From Flavobacterium sp. UBA7680 (lineage in GTDB: Bacteria > Bacteroidota > Bacteroidia > Flavobacteriales > Flavobacteriaceae), in NCBI RefSeq assembly GCF_002482975.1, contig NZ_DLHA01000022.1, positions 25,984 to 89,983 of the forward strand: a stretch of 64,000 bases of DNA, written 5' to 3'. Positions within the stretch are counted from its first letter, which is position 1, and every line of letters begins with the position of its first letter. The translations under genes were made by a program, and so were the position numbers. The notes under the pieces were generated by a model that saw nothing but the letters and a program-made list of their open reading frames with translations, searched no databases and was not told where the DNA came from. Shown in pieces: positions 36,219-45,156 of this stretch.

Positions 36219-36829
36219 TATTTTACTTGTATTCTGAATAATTTTTTATCTTCTAAAAAGCCTTCCAAAACATCATTTGGTTTAACCGGCGCAACACCTG
36301 CTGGCGTTCCTGTAAAAATAATATCTCCAATTTTTAAGGTAAAAAACTGAGAAACATAAGAAACCAATTCATCAATTTTCCAAAGCATAAAACTTGTATT
36401 TCCTTTTTGAACTGTTTCAGAATTATTTTTGAGCTCAAACGTAAGATTTTCTAGCGAAACAAAATCACTTTTTGGTAAAAAATCTCCAATTACTGCTGAA
36501 CCGTCAAATGCTTTTGCTTTTTCCCAAGGCAGTCCTTTTGCTTTTAATTTATCTTGTAAATCTCTGGCAGTAAAATCGATACCTACACTAATATCATCAT
36601 AATATTTATGTGCAAACTTAGGCTCAATATATTTTCCAACCTTATTAATTTTCACAATTATTTCTAATTCGTGATGAACTTCCTGAGAAAATTCCGGAAT
36701 TACAAACGGATGCTGTTTCAACAAAACCGCCGAATCCGGTTTCATAAAAACCACAGGTTCGTCTGGACGTTCGTTTTTTAACTCTTCAATATGATTGGTA
36801 TAATTTCTACCGATACAGATTATTTTCAT
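36218..36829 (-). CDS. Fumarylacetoacetate hydrolase (FAHD1-like) family protein
   Basis: 203-residue FAH-fold enzyme, of the short form that corresponds to the catalytic domain (acylpyruvase/oxaloacetate decarboxylase-like). Evidence: MKIICIGRNYTNHIEELKN, EPVVFMKPDSAVL, the metal ligands Glu-x-Glu in HHELEIIVKI, DFTARDLQDKLKAKGLPWEKAKAFD and FTGTPAGVAPV. Substrate is inferred to be a small acyl- or keto-acid. It is followed by the Hpt gene with one-base overlap, with no obvious metabolic link. Confidence 0.9.
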   Translation of the reverse strand: MKIICIGRNYTNHIEELKNERPDEPVVFMKPDSAVLLKQHPFVIPEFSQEVHHELEIIVKINKVGKYIEPKFAHKYYDDISVGIDFTARDLQDKLKAKGLPWEKAKAFDGSAVIGDFLPKSDFVSLENLTFELKNNSETVQKGNTSFMLWKIDELVSYVSQFFTLKIGDIIFTGTPAGVAPVKPNDVLEGFLEDKKLFRIQVK

Positions 36830-36840
36830 TCTTTGTATAG

Positions 36841-36912
36841 ATTCTAAGTTGCTAAGTTGCTAAGGTTCTGAGAAAACTAAAAAAAAACTTAGCGTCTTAG
36901 AATCTTAGCAAC
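36841..36912. repeat. Inverted repeat of the CTTAGAATCTTAGCA family, both arms
   Basis: GTTGCTAAGGTTCTGAG (36856-36872) faces CTTAGAATCTTAGCAAC (36896-36912); they pair with two mismatches. Single-arm relatives are at 5565-5599 and 60430-60466. The copy sits between the FAH-family and exonuclease genes. Confidence 0.65.
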
Positions 36913-36921
36913 TCAGCACCT

Positions 36922-37692
36922 TTACTTCGTATTTAATTTTCTCAATTTAATTCCTGTCAAAACTTTTTTGGTGTACAAAGGAAAATCGGCGTTTTGAATC
37001 CAGCTAAAATAACCTGGTTCTGTTTCCAGTACTTTTAAAACTTTTGCACCTTTATGTTTTCCGAAAGTAAAAATTTCCTCGTCGTCTTTATCAAAAGCAA
37101 TCATTCCGGCAAAATCGGCGATTTTTTTACGAGTTGTAAATTCAGATAATGATTTCATATCGTTTTCCAGTTCAGGATAACGATCTAACTGTGCTTTTAA
37201 AATCTCGTAAGTTGCCATGGTATCTGCTTCTGCAGAATGTGCGTTTTCAAGACTTTTTCCGCAGTAAAACTTCAAAGCAGCACTTAAAGTACGTTCCTCC
37301 ATTTTATGAAAAATAGTCTGAACATCTACAGAAACTTTATTTTTCATATCAAAATCAACTCCGGCACGAAGTAATTCTTCTGCTAATAACGGAATATCAA
37401 AACGATCTGAATTAAAACCTCCCAAATCGCTGTCTTTTATCATATTATGAACCAGCGGTGCCAATTCTGCAAAAGTCGGTTCGTTTGCTACTTTTTCATC
37501 AGTAATTCCGTGAACGGCTGTAGTTTGTGGAGGAATTGGAATTGTTGGATTAACCAGCCAGGTTTTACTTTCTTTATTTCCGTTTGGGAAAACTTTAAAT
37601 ATCGAAATTTCTACTATTCGATCTTTACCGATGTCAATTCCAGTTGTTTCAAGATCAAAAAAGCAAATTGGTTTGTTAAGTTTTAATTCCAT
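36922..37692 (-). CDS. DnaQ-like 3'-5' exonuclease
   Basis: 256-residue DEDDh exonuclease. Exo I is CFFDLETTGID (Asp13, Glu15), Exo II is the GFNSDRFDIPLL segment with a conserved Asp, and Exo III is AHSAEADTMATYEIL with the His-x4-Asp pair. The C-terminal 60 residues form a short domain, FTFGKHKGAKVLKVLETEPGY, seen in many Bacteroidota exonucleases after the DnaQ fold. It probably trims or proofreads nucleic acid; being a stand-alone protein, it may act in repair rather than in the replisome. Confidence 0.9.
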   Translation of the reverse strand: MELKLNKPICFFDLETTGIDIGKDRIVEISIFKVFPNGNKESKTWLVNPTIPIPPQTTAVHGITDEKVANEPTFAELAPLVHNMIKDSDLGGFNSDRFDIPLLAEELLRAGVDFDMKNKVSVDVQTIFHKMEERTLSAALKFYCGKSLENAHSAEADTMATYEILKAQLDRYPELENDMKSLSEFTTRKKIADFAGMIAFDKDDEEIFTFGKHKGAKVLKVLETEPGYFSWIQNADFPLYTKKVLTGIKLRKLNTK

Positions 37693-37844
37693 TTTTAATT
37701 TTTATAAGATTACAAATGTAAATTTTTAAAGCCAAAGTTCCCGCCCAAATTTCTATTTTTTTGACCAAAATTGGCTTTTTTTGTTGATTTTACGTTTAAA
37801 ATTAAAACAAAACAAGTCGGTTTTCTGTTTTTCTTACAAACGAA

Positions 37845-37878
37845 AAAACCCGAAAAACTTTTAAATTTTTCGGGTTTT
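37845..37878 (-). terminator. Terminator after the E2 acyltransferase gene
   Basis: A 13-bp perfect stem, AAAACCCGAAAAA and TTTTTCGGGTTTT, lies 20 bases beyond the E2 stop on the minus strand. Confidence 0.85.
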
Positions 37879-37898
37879 AAATTTTATTTATGAATCTA

Positions 37899-39257
37899 TT
37901 AGAAATCTCTGTCTATATCAAAAGCTTCTAAATATTCTGCTACTCTTTTTACAAAACTTCCTCCTAATGCGCCATCCACAACTCTGTGATCGTAAGAGTG
38001 CGACAAGAACATTTTTTGACGGATTCCGATAAAGTCTCCTTCCGGAGTTTCGATAACCGCAGGAACTTTACGAATTGCTCCAAGAGCTAGAATTCCAACT
38101 TGCGGCTGATTGATAATCGGCGTTCCAAAAACACTACCAAAAGTTCCAACATTTGTAACCGTATAAGTTCCGCCTTGTGTATCGTCTGGTTTAAGTTTTC
38201 CTGCTTTTGCACGGTTTCCTAAATCGTTAACCGCTTTTGCCATTCCAACAAGGTTTAACTGATCTGCATTTTTAATTACAGGAACAATTAAATTTCCGTT
38301 TGGTAACGCAGCTGCCATTCCTAAATTGATATTTTTCTTTTTGATGATATACTCGCCATCAACAGAAATATTCATTCCAGGAAAATCTTTTAAAGCTTTT
38401 GCAACCGCTTCCATCATAATTGGTGTAAAAGTCAGCTTCTCGCCTTCTCTCTTTTCAAAAGCCGTTTTAACTTTATCTCTCCATTTTACAATGTTCGTTA
38501 CGTCAACTTCAATAAACGACTGAACGTGAGCCGAAGTTTGTACAGAAGCTACCATGTAACCTGAAATCAGTTTACGCATTCTGTCCATTTCGATGATTTC
38601 GTCACCGCCATTTACAGAAACCGGAACTGCCTGCTGGCTTTTTTGAACTACTGGTTCTGGTGCTTTCGCAGTTTCAACAGCAGCTTTTGGAGTTTCAACC
38701 ACTGCTTTTGGTGCTTGTTCAACTACTTTTGGAGCTTGAACTACACCTGCTTTGCGGTCTTCTATATATTTTAAGATATCATCTTTCGTTACGCGGGCGT
38801 CTTTTCCTGAACCTTGAATATTATCTAATTCAGCAAGAGAAACACCTTCTTCTTTTGCAATATTTTTTACTAAAGGAGAAAGGAATTTTTCTGATCCTGA
38901 AAAATCTTGTGGAGCAGCAACTTCTTCTTTTACTGCTTCAATTGTTTTTTCGATTTCTACAGCTTCTGCAGGAGCAGCAGCTTCAACAGCTGGAGTTGCA
39001 GCCGGCGCATCACCACCTTCAGTTTCGATAATTGCAATAGTCTGCCCTACCTGAACTAAATCATCTTTGCCAAATAATTGTTCAACTAAAATTCCAGATA
39101 CTTCACTTGGCACTTCACTGTCAACTTTATCCGTTGCAATTTCCAGTACAGCTTCATCAGCTTCAATTTTGTCTCCCACTTCTTTCAACCAGTTAGTAAT
39201 GGTTGCTTCAGCGACGCTTTCTCCCATTTTAGGAAGCTTTAATTCAAATCTTGCCAT
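37899..39257 (-). CDS. 2-oxo acid dehydrogenase E2 (dihydrolipoamide acyltransferase)
   Basis: 452-residue E2 core of a 2-oxo acid dehydrogenase complex. The lipoyl domain (1-80) has the attachment Lys44 in EIATDKVDSE. A flexible Ala/Pro/Val-rich linker is followed by the peripheral subunit-binding domain (about 123-165, KFLSPLVKNIAKEEGVSL to ILKYIEDR), then another Ala/Pro/Val-rich linker. The catalytic domain (about 215-452) ends with SHSYDHRVVDGALGG, which contains His424 and Asp428. The FWGTPIIN-type substrate site suggests a branched-chain or 2-oxoglutarate-type enzyme, but this cannot be settled. E1 and E3 are not adjacent. Confidence 0.9.
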   Translation of the reverse strand: MARFELKLPKMGESVAEATITNWLKEVGDKIEADEAVLEIATDKVDSEVPSEVSGILVEQLFGKDDLVQVGQTIAIIETEGGDAPAATPAVEAAAPAEAVEIEKTIEAVKEEVAAPQDFSGSEKFLSPLVKNIAKEEGVSLAELDNIQGSGKDARVTKDDILKYIEDRKAGVVQAPKVVEQAPKAVVETPKAAVETAKAPEPVVQKSQQAVPVSVNGGDEIIEMDRMRKLISGYMVASVQTSAHVQSFIEVDVTNIVKWRDKVKTAFEKREGEKLTFTPIMMEAVAKALKDFPGMNISVDGEYIIKKKNINLGMAAALPNGNLIVPVIKNADQLNLVGMAKAVNDLGNRAKAGKLKPDDTQGGTYTVTNVGTFGSVFGTPIINQPQVGILALGAIRKVPAVIETPEGDFIGIRQKMFLSHSYDHRVVDGALGGSFVKRVAEYLEAFDIDRDF

Positions 39258-39340
39258 ATTATTATTCTAAAGGGTGATTTTGATTTTCTGATTGCGAAAT
39301 TACTGAAATTTTTAAATATAAATTACACTTAATATAATTT

Positions 39341-40504
39341 TTACTTAATTTTTCTGATTTGCCCCCTGTCATTTCTAGAATTACTTCCAATAATGAAATC
39401 TGTCTTTTTAGGGAAAATCTTAAAAGTAATGTTCTTATCTTTAAGAGTTTCTATGATATTGATACATTTTTTGAATGAAACATAGTGATTATCCAAAATG
39501 ATCTCTGTCTTTTTTCCCTTTAAAATCAGCGACGAATTTACCATTTTTTCTTTTTTGAAATCTAAAAAACTAACTTTATTTTCTAAAATCGAAGCCAACT
39601 TTTCAGACAAATTCTCATTTTCGGAGTATAAAATATAACTTTCCGGCAACGGTTTTATTTTAGGTTTTCCCTGAAACTTTTTTACAAATGAAAAAAACCA
39701 GGTTCCAACTTGTATAAAAAAGGTAAAAAACCATGATTTTTTAAAATGCTTTTGGTAGAAAAAATTCATTGCATCCTGAAAACGTTTCATATACAATTCG
39801 TCTTTAACGGTACTTTCACCTTTATAATGTAAGACGCTTGTTTCGTGAAAATAATAATTGGATTTTTTTAGCAAAAGTGCCCTGTAAGACAAATCAATAT
39901 CATCTGCGTACATAAAACAGTTTTCATCAAAACCGTTTAACTTTTGGTATAAATCTTTTTCTAAAAACATAAACGCACCAACGAGAATCTCCACTTTTCC
40001 GGTTTGATTTTCATTTAAATGCTGTGCATAATATTGATTAAAAAGATTCCATTTTGGAAATACTTTATACAAACCAAAGATTTTGGTAAAAGCAACCCAA
40101 GGCGATGGAATGCCGCGTTTACTTTCGGGCAGAAAACTTCCTGTTCCGTCAATTAATTTACAGCCAATGATTCCTAAATCTTGTTTTTCTTCGGCGAAAG
40201 CCAAAATTTTAGTAAAAGTATCTTCGGCAACAACGGTGTCGGGATTTAAAATGCAGATGTATTTTCCGCTGGCTTGTTCAACTCCAATATTATTTCCTTT
40301 TGGGAAACCAAAATTTTCTTGGTTTTGAATCAATTTTACTTCCGGAAATTGGGTTTTCATCATCAAACAACTGTCATCTGATGAATTATTATCGATAACA
40401 ATAATTTCGGCATCAAGACCGGCAATTGCTTCCTGAACACTTAAAACACATTGTTCCAGAAAGTAACGCACATTATAATTAAGAATGATAACCGATAATT
40501 GCAT
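39341..40504 (-). CDS. Glycosyltransferase family 2
   Basis: 387-residue GT-A fold transferase. It opens LSVIILNYNVRYFLEQCVLS, has DNNSSDDSCLMM and the metal-binding MYADDIDLSYRALL, the pattern of rhamnosyl- or galactosyl-type GT2 enzymes, and ends in a C-terminal amphipathic region. A single hydrophobic segment at about 252-270 may associate it with the membrane. It most likely adds a sugar during O-antigen or exopolysaccharide synthesis, but no other polysaccharide genes are adjacent. It lies 30 bases after the Omp85-like gene on the same strand. Confidence 0.88.
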   Translation of the reverse strand: MQLSVIILNYNVRYFLEQCVLSVQEAIAGLDAEIIVIDNNSSDDSCLMMKTQFPEVKLIQNQENFGFPKGNNIGVEQASGKYICILNPDTVVAEDTFTKILAFAEEKQDLGIIGCKLIDGTGSFLPESKRGIPSPWVAFTKIFGLYKVFPKWNLFNQYYAQHLNENQTGKVEILVGAFMFLEKDLYQKLNGFDENCFMYADDIDLSYRALLLKKSNYYFHETSVLHYKGESTVKDELYMKRFQDAMNFFYQKHFKKSWFFTFFIQVGTWFFSFVKKFQGKPKIKPLPESYILYSENENLSEKLASILENKVSFLDFKKEKMVNSSLILKGKKTEIILDNHYVSFKKCINIIETLKDKNITFKIFPKKTDFIIGSNSRNDRGQIRKIK

Positions 40505-40534
40505 TGAATTTTTTGTAATTGATTTTGGGGAAAG

Positions 40535-41716
40535 TTAGAAATTTTCGGCCAAACCTAACCGCAATGACCAATCGTTTTTACTAATTCCGTAATCAAGTAC
40601 TAAATTGCTGTTGTTTTTCTTGTTCCATTTAATGCGTAATCCGGTTCCGATGGCAGGATTCCATTTTTTAAATTGATACGTATCTAACTTTGAAACGGAG
40701 GAAACATTGGTAAAAAATACAGCGCCCCAAAAACCGTTTTTTGAGATATCAGTTCGATATTCAGTTTCAAAATAAATCAGCGCATTGCTGCGAAATCTGT
40801 TTCGGGTAAAGCCGCGTCCGGTTCTTCCGTCGCGATCCCAGCCAATGCTTGGCAGATCTAAATAATGCGGTTTTCCACCAAAAGTCGACCAATAAAAAGC
40901 TCTGTAAGCCAAAACCCGATGTTTAAATTTATGGAAAGAATGGTATTTTCGGGCATCAAAATAAATAGAATTCCATTTTTTACCTTCCACTCCGCTCGTA
41001 TTAATTCGGTAATCTGCTTCCACATATAAACCTTGTTCAGGATTTACATTATTTTCTCTGGAATCATAAAGTCCTTGAATGGCGATTCCGAAGGAACTTT
41101 CGTTAGAAAAATCGCCGTTCATATATTTAGAGTAATCGGTTTCTTCATCTATATATGATTCTTCAGAAATATTCTGGTAATTATCAAATAACAATCCGAG
41201 TCCAAGTCGATAGTTTCCGATTATTTTTCGGGTTGCAAATTGATAAAAACGCCATTGCTGATAATCCAGAGTTGACATTTTTTTATCTGTATTATGTCCG
41301 CCCAAACCGTACGTATCCTGAGGATAAATCATATAGCGATAATCACCAATAAAATTCCAATAATTGTCCTTCGTATATATATAGGTTTGAATGGGAAAAA
41401 CATATTGTTTGGTAAAACTAAAATAGGGCGAAAATGAAACCTGCGACATTTTGGTCGTGTTGCTGTCACCGAGATAAAAAGTGGTTAAAAATGAAACTAC
41501 CAAACCGGCATTTTTATTAGCATCGATTGGAACGGGAAGTAATGAAAAGGCTATTTTTTTATCCTGATTTTTTCGTAATGAATCATTTTTATTAAAAAGC
41601 TTGTACAAAACATCCAGAATGTCTTTGTTGTTATTTGAAATGGAATCGTTTTGGCAATAGCCGAAATGCATTTGAAAAAAGAAAAAGAAACCTAGTAGAA
41701 GTTTTGCATTTTTCAT
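40535..41716 (-). CDS. BamA/TamA-family (Omp85) outer-membrane barrel, short form
   Basis: 393-residue exported protein with a signal peptide (about 1-21, ending GYCQ). Alternating beta-strands with aromatic ends run from about residue 60 to the final strand ending LRLGLAENF. The piece GRGFTRNRFRSNALIYFETEYR is the VRGF/YRG-like loop region of Omp85 barrels. It has no POTRA domains, so it is a small stand-alone Omp85-type barrel. Cargo and partners are unknown. It is upstream of, and probably co-transcribed with, the GT2 gene. Confidence 0.82.
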   Translation of the reverse strand: MKNAKLLLGFFFFFQMHFGYCQNDSISNNNKDILDVLYKLFNKNDSLRKNQDKKIAFSLLPVPIDANKNAGLVVSFLTTFYLGDSNTTKMSQVSFSPYFSFTKQYVFPIQTYIYTKDNYWNFIGDYRYMIYPQDTYGLGGHNTDKKMSTLDYQQWRFYQFATRKIIGNYRLGLGLLFDNYQNISEESYIDEETDYSKYMNGDFSNESSFGIAIQGLYDSRENNVNPEQGLYVEADYRINTSGVEGKKWNSIYFDARKYHSFHKFKHRVLAYRAFYWSTFGGKPHYLDLPSIGWDRDGRTGRGFTRNRFRSNALIYFETEYRTDISKNGFWGAVFFTNVSSVSKLDTYQFKKWNPAIGTGLRIKWNKKNNSNLVLDYGISKNDWSLRLGLAENF

Positions 41717-41836
41717 AACGTAAGTTTTTCAGATACAACTTCTTACAAATTTAAAATTTTATTCAGAATATACGCTTCTTCTGAAATAAATAAAAAGAAA
41801 ATTCTATTTTTGAAGTAAATCAAAATCTCTTTTTCA

Positions 41837-42421
41837 ATGAAAGTCAAAGCAGTTGTTTTACTTGGTTCTCTCTTTTTTATGTTTGCAATTTTAAGTTTCG
41901 CTTCCGCGGAAGAAGTTTCGAATTCTAATATAGATTTGGTAAAAACCTCGACTTGGTACATTGCTGGTCCGGCGCAAGAAAATCAAGAAACAATTAATAA
42001 AATCCGAAAAGAAAAAGGCATAATTAAAGTTACAGCAAAAGATAATCCGGTTGGAGAAATTGAGCTGAATGTGATGCTTACAGAATCTGATTCGAATGAT
42101 GGACAACCAACAAATTTGTCTGAAAGTTCAAAATATCTAAGTATTACGTATAAATCATCGCATTTAATAAAATTGCAGGCACGTGAAGGAAACGCTGAAG
42201 GAACGGGATGTGTGCACGGCGGCTCGCATCCAAGAATAGATTTGCCTGTTTCTGCTAAAAAATTCACAACCATAAAAATTCCGTGGACGGATTTCAAACA
42301 AGACGGCGATCCAAACGGAAAGACTTTAGATATTAATAATCTCTGTAAATTCAATTTTGTGAATTACAATCCGGTTTCGGGTGCGACATTAGAAATAAAA
42401 TCAGTTATAGTTCAAATTTAA
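41837..42421 (+). CDS. Secreted beta-sandwich protein of unknown function
   Basis: 194 residues with a signal peptide (about 1-24). The mature part reads like a single jelly-roll domain: IELNVMLTES, LSITYKSSHLIKLQAREGN, then FTTIKIPWTDFKQDG and a last strand ATLEIKSVIVQI. This pattern resembles galactose-binding or CIA30-like carbohydrate-binding folds, but I see no family match. Two cysteines (TGCVHGG and NLCKF) could pair. The next gene starts five bases after its stop, so the two are co-transcribed. Confidence 0.65.
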   Translation: MKVKAVVLLGSLFFMFAILSFASAEEVSNSNIDLVKTSTWYIAGPAQENQETINKIRKEKGIIKVTAKDNPVGEIELNVMLTESDSNDGQPTNLSESSKYLSITYKSSHLIKLQAREGNAEGTGCVHGGSHPRIDLPVSAKKFTTIKIPWTDFKQDGDPNGKTLDINNLCKFNFVNYNPVSGATLEIKSVIVQI

Positions 42422-42426
42422 AAAAC

Positions 42427-42825
42427 ATGAAAACAAGATTTTTCTTTTTACTTTTTACAGCATTTTTTTCATTTTTTGGCTTTAGCCAAAGTAAACCGGT
42501 TCTTCAAAAAATAGATATTAATGGTGTTTGGGAAGATATAAATCCTGGCGTTCAAAATGCTGTAGCGATTATTTCTGAACAAAACGGGAAGGTTATTTTT
42601 TCGCATTATTTAGAATGGAAGGGACAAAAGTTTGTTGAAAGCGGCATTGGCACTAGAAAAGGTGATACGATTACGTATACCGTCGATGTGACTTTACCAA
42701 TTGAAGGCTGTGCAACTGCTGGAACGCATACTTTAATATTGTCTGAAGATGGAAACAAACTTGAAGGAACTTTTGTAGACAATAAAAAAAGAAATGGGCC
42801 GATCGCGTTTAAGAGAATTCGATAA
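42427..42825 (+). CDS. Small secreted protein, lipocalin-like strand pattern
   Basis: 132 residues with a signal peptide (about 1-20, ending GFSQ). The mature domain has DINGVWEDINPG, alternating strands and a last part EGTFVDNKKRNGPIAFKRIR, as in small beta-barrels of the lipocalin-like type. No family is recognised. It is five bases downstream of the secreted beta-sandwich gene and the pair ends before a large inverted repeat. Confidence 0.65.
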   Translation: MKTRFFFLLFTAFFSFFGFSQSKPVLQKIDINGVWEDINPGVQNAVAIISEQNGKVIFSHYLEWKGQKFVESGIGTRKGDTITYTVDVTLPIEGCATAGTHTLILSEDGNKLEGTFVDNKKRNGPIAFKRIR

Positions 42826-42871
42826 GAAATTTTTGTTTCAAGTTTTAGGTTCTCTCTGAATGAATTATTTT

Positions 42872-43055
42872 TAACGCAAAGAGCGCAAAGGTTTTTTCGC
42901 AAAGTGCACAAAGATTTTTAAGTTGCAGCTAAAAAATTAGCTGAAGTTCTCAAAGCTTTATCAACACAAAGCTTTGAGAACTTTGCAGTTTGAAAAACTC
43001 ACTTAGAAAAAAACTTTGTGCACTTTGCGAAAAAACCTTTGCGAACTTTGCGTTA
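42872..43055. repeat. Nested inverted repeat with about 41-base arms
   Basis: The left arm starts TAACGCAAAGAGCGCAAAGG (42872) and runs to CACAAAG (42913); the right arm runs from CTTTGTGCACTTTGCG (43014) to AACTTTGCGTTA (43055) and is nearly its exact reverse complement. Inside lies a second perfect hairpin made of AGTTCTCAAAGCTTT and AAAGCTTTGAGAACT. It lies between convergent genes and is probably a non-autonomous repeat element that may double as a terminator. Confidence 0.8.
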
Positions 43056-43076
43056 CAAAAATCGGTTTTAATAAAA

Positions 43077-44264
43077 CTATAAATGAAGCTGAATTTTAAA
43101 CCTGTTGAAGATTTTCATTACGAATAACATTATTGTTGAGAAAACCAGCGACCAAATAATTCCCGGAACTCCTTCACGGAAATATTCTGGTATAATGTGA
43201 ATTTTGAATGCGAGATTAAAATAATAAATAACGCCTGGCAGAATATAAATCAATAACGGATTTGCTGCTGCGGGCATGAAAAATTCACTCCACTTGGTTT
43301 GTTTTTTAACTTCCATTAACCAATACAAAAAGTAAAACAAAACGCTGCAAATTCCGGCAGAAATCAATGTCCACGAAGGCGTGCCTTGTATTTTTGAGAT
43401 TCCGTAATGTGGGCGGAGAAAAAAGCCAACAGCAAAAAACAAAACAATGAATCCTATTACGGGCCAATTGATTTTATTTTCGATTTTCTTGTCAAAAAAG
43501 AGCAGTGAAATTATTATTCCAGCCGTTACTAAAGTTACATGTGTTAAATGTCCGGCAATAAAATGCAGCCATTCCGGCATAATTAAACCTTTTGTCAAAT
43601 TAGCAGAATTTGCCGCAACACAAACTACAAGAAAAGCAATCATAGCCCATAATCTACCTGAAACGAGCCAATAATAAATTACCGAAATAAGATAAGCCCA
43701 GCCAATTAAGCCTAAAATCCCCCACCATTTTGGCGTGATTCCTGTTTTTCCGGTTTCTTCCTGAACGTATAAAAAGTAGAGCGTAATTAAAACCAGAATT
43801 CCGCCATATTGAAGGATGTATTTTAACCAAACTGAAAAATATTTTGGGTATTTATTCCAAATAGGAATTGGCATTGCATAAGCCAGAAGTCCCCAAAAAG
43901 CAGGTGCGATTATCATTTTTGTCGCATCATAACCGTATTCGGCATTGACCATATAAACACCAATTATGATTAGGGCTACAGCACGTTTTAAAGTATGTGT
44001 CCAGATTACTTTTGGACTATCTCCTTTTATCAATCTGGCATTAAAGGCAAACGGAACTGACATTCCAACTATAAATAAAAAAGCTGGGAAAACTAAATCG
44101 ACAAAGGTCATTGCATCGGCATCAGCGGGCATGTGTTTCATCCATTGCGGCACATTTTTGACACTTGCGAGTTCGTTTACAAATATCATTACAAAAATGG
44201 TAATTCCGCGTAAAGCGTCAATCGAAATAATCCTTTGATTATATAAATTCTCTTTAATTTTCAT
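43077..44264 (-). CDS. NagX-like (DUF5009) membrane acyltransferase, second copy in window
   Basis: 395-residue polytopic membrane protein with about 10 helices. Its start RIISIDALRGITIFVMIFVN and the MKHMPADADAMTFVDLVFPA segment follow the DUF5009/NagX layout, though the acceptor-like histidine lies in KHMP rather than in the SEWHG of the other copy (26000-27271). The two are clearly diverged. A role in acetylating an amino sugar across the inner membrane is inferred. It is a single gene divergent from the CpsB-like phosphatase. Confidence 0.82.
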   Translation of the reverse strand: MKIKENLYNQRIISIDALRGITIFVMIFVNELASVKNVPQWMKHMPADADAMTFVDLVFPAFLFIVGMSVPFAFNARLIKGDSPKVIWTHTLKRAVALIIIGVYMVNAEYGYDATKMIIAPAFWGLLAYAMPIPIWNKYPKYFSVWLKYILQYGGILVLITLYFLYVQEETGKTGITPKWWGILGLIGWAYLISVIYYWLVSGRLWAMIAFLVVCVAANSANLTKGLIMPEWLHFIAGHLTHVTLVTAGIIISLLFFDKKIENKINWPVIGFIVLFFAVGFFLRPHYGISKIQGTPSWTLISAGICSVLFYFLYWLMEVKKQTKWSEFFMPAAANPLLIYILPGVIYYFNLAFKIHIIPEYFREGVPGIIWSLVFSTIMLFVMKIFNRFKIQLHL

Positions 44265-44379
44265 AAAATATTACTTTTTTATCAAATATAATATAATTCT
44301 AAAATGTCGGTTACATTGTTACATAAATTTTCTTTTGCAATATTTCTTTAAAGCAGAAATAAAAACAACATCAATTCTT

Positions 44380-44387
44380 TACTTTTG
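44380..44387 (+). promoter_or_regulatory. Candidate -7 promoter box of the CpsB-like gene (near-leaderless)
   Basis: TACTTTTG matches the TAnnTTTG box and ends five bases before the ATG at 44393. Transcription would start at or within a few bases of the start codon. No clear -33 box was found. Confidence 0.45.
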
Positions 44388-44392
44388 CACTT

Positions 44393-45130
44393 ATGCTATC
44401 ATTCTTTAAATCAAAACCTTTTTTAAAAGACCTTCTGGCGGGCAATTATGTTGATATTCACTCCCATTTGCTTCCGGGAATTGATGATGGCGCATCATCT
44501 CTCAAAAAAACAATAAAACTTGTAAAGGCATTTCAGGAATTGGGAATTTCTCAATTTGTTACTACACCGCACATTAATCATTTTGTCTGGGATAATGCTG
44601 AACAGGATATTTTAGACCGACAAAAGGAAACTGAAGTTTTATTGAAAGAGCAGAACATCAATATTCCGTTTAAGGCAGCATCAGAATATTTTATGGATGA
44701 CTGGTTTGAAAATCATGTAAAAACAGAAAAGCTTTTAACTTTAAAAGACAATTATGTATTGGTCGAAATATCGTATTTAAGTGCGCCGCTAAACTTATAT
44801 AAGATTATTTTTGAAGTACAGCTTGCGGGATATATTCCGGTTTTGGCGCATCCGGAACGGTATTTATATTTTCATAATAACTTTGAAGAATATGAAAAGC
44901 TAAAGAAAGCAGGTTGTTTATTTCAGCTAAATTTATTGGCTGTTATGGGTTATTATGGCAGCGAAATCACCAAAACTGCTGCGCTTTTATTAAAGAAAGG
45001 AATGTATGATTTTTCAGGAACCGATGTGCATCACAGCAATCATATCGAATCTTTACATCAAAAAATAAAAATTGATTCGGTTGAAAACTTAAAAGAAGTT
45101 ATCGCCAATAATCAGTTTTTTAGATTCTAA
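44393..45130 (+). CDS. CpsB/CapC-type tyrosine-protein phosphatase (PHP domain)
   Basis: 245-residue PHP-fold metallophosphatase of the CpsB/CapC/Wzb-like group that dephosphorylates polysaccharide-export tyrosine kinases. Metal ligands lie in VDIHSHLLPGIDDGA (His23, His25), TTPHINH, AASEYF and ILAHPERY, and FSGTDVHHSNH completes the site. No capsule kinase or polymerase gene is near. A TACTTTTG promoter box ends five bases before the ATG, suggesting a leaderless or near-leaderless mRNA. The next gene starts 26 bases downstream and may be co-transcribed. Confidence 0.9.
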   Translation: MLSFFKSKPFLKDLLAGNYVDIHSHLLPGIDDGASSLKKTIKLVKAFQELGISQFVTTPHINHFVWDNAEQDILDRQKETEVLLKEQNINIPFKAASEYFMDDWFENHVKTEKLLTLKDNYVLVEISYLSAPLNLYKIIFEVQLAGYIPVLAHPERYLYFHNNFEEYEKLKKAGCLFQLNLLAVMGYYGSEITKTAALLLKKGMYDFSGTDVHHSNHIESLHQKIKIDSVENLKEVIANNQFFRF

Positions 45131-45156
45131 TTTTTTTTCAATTTAAAGCATAAAAA

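Noticed and set aside
38660..39031. 123-residue plus-strand frame rich in Leu and Gln
   Set aside because: It is the complement of the Ala/Pro/Val-rich linker of the E2 gene, which explains its low complexity.
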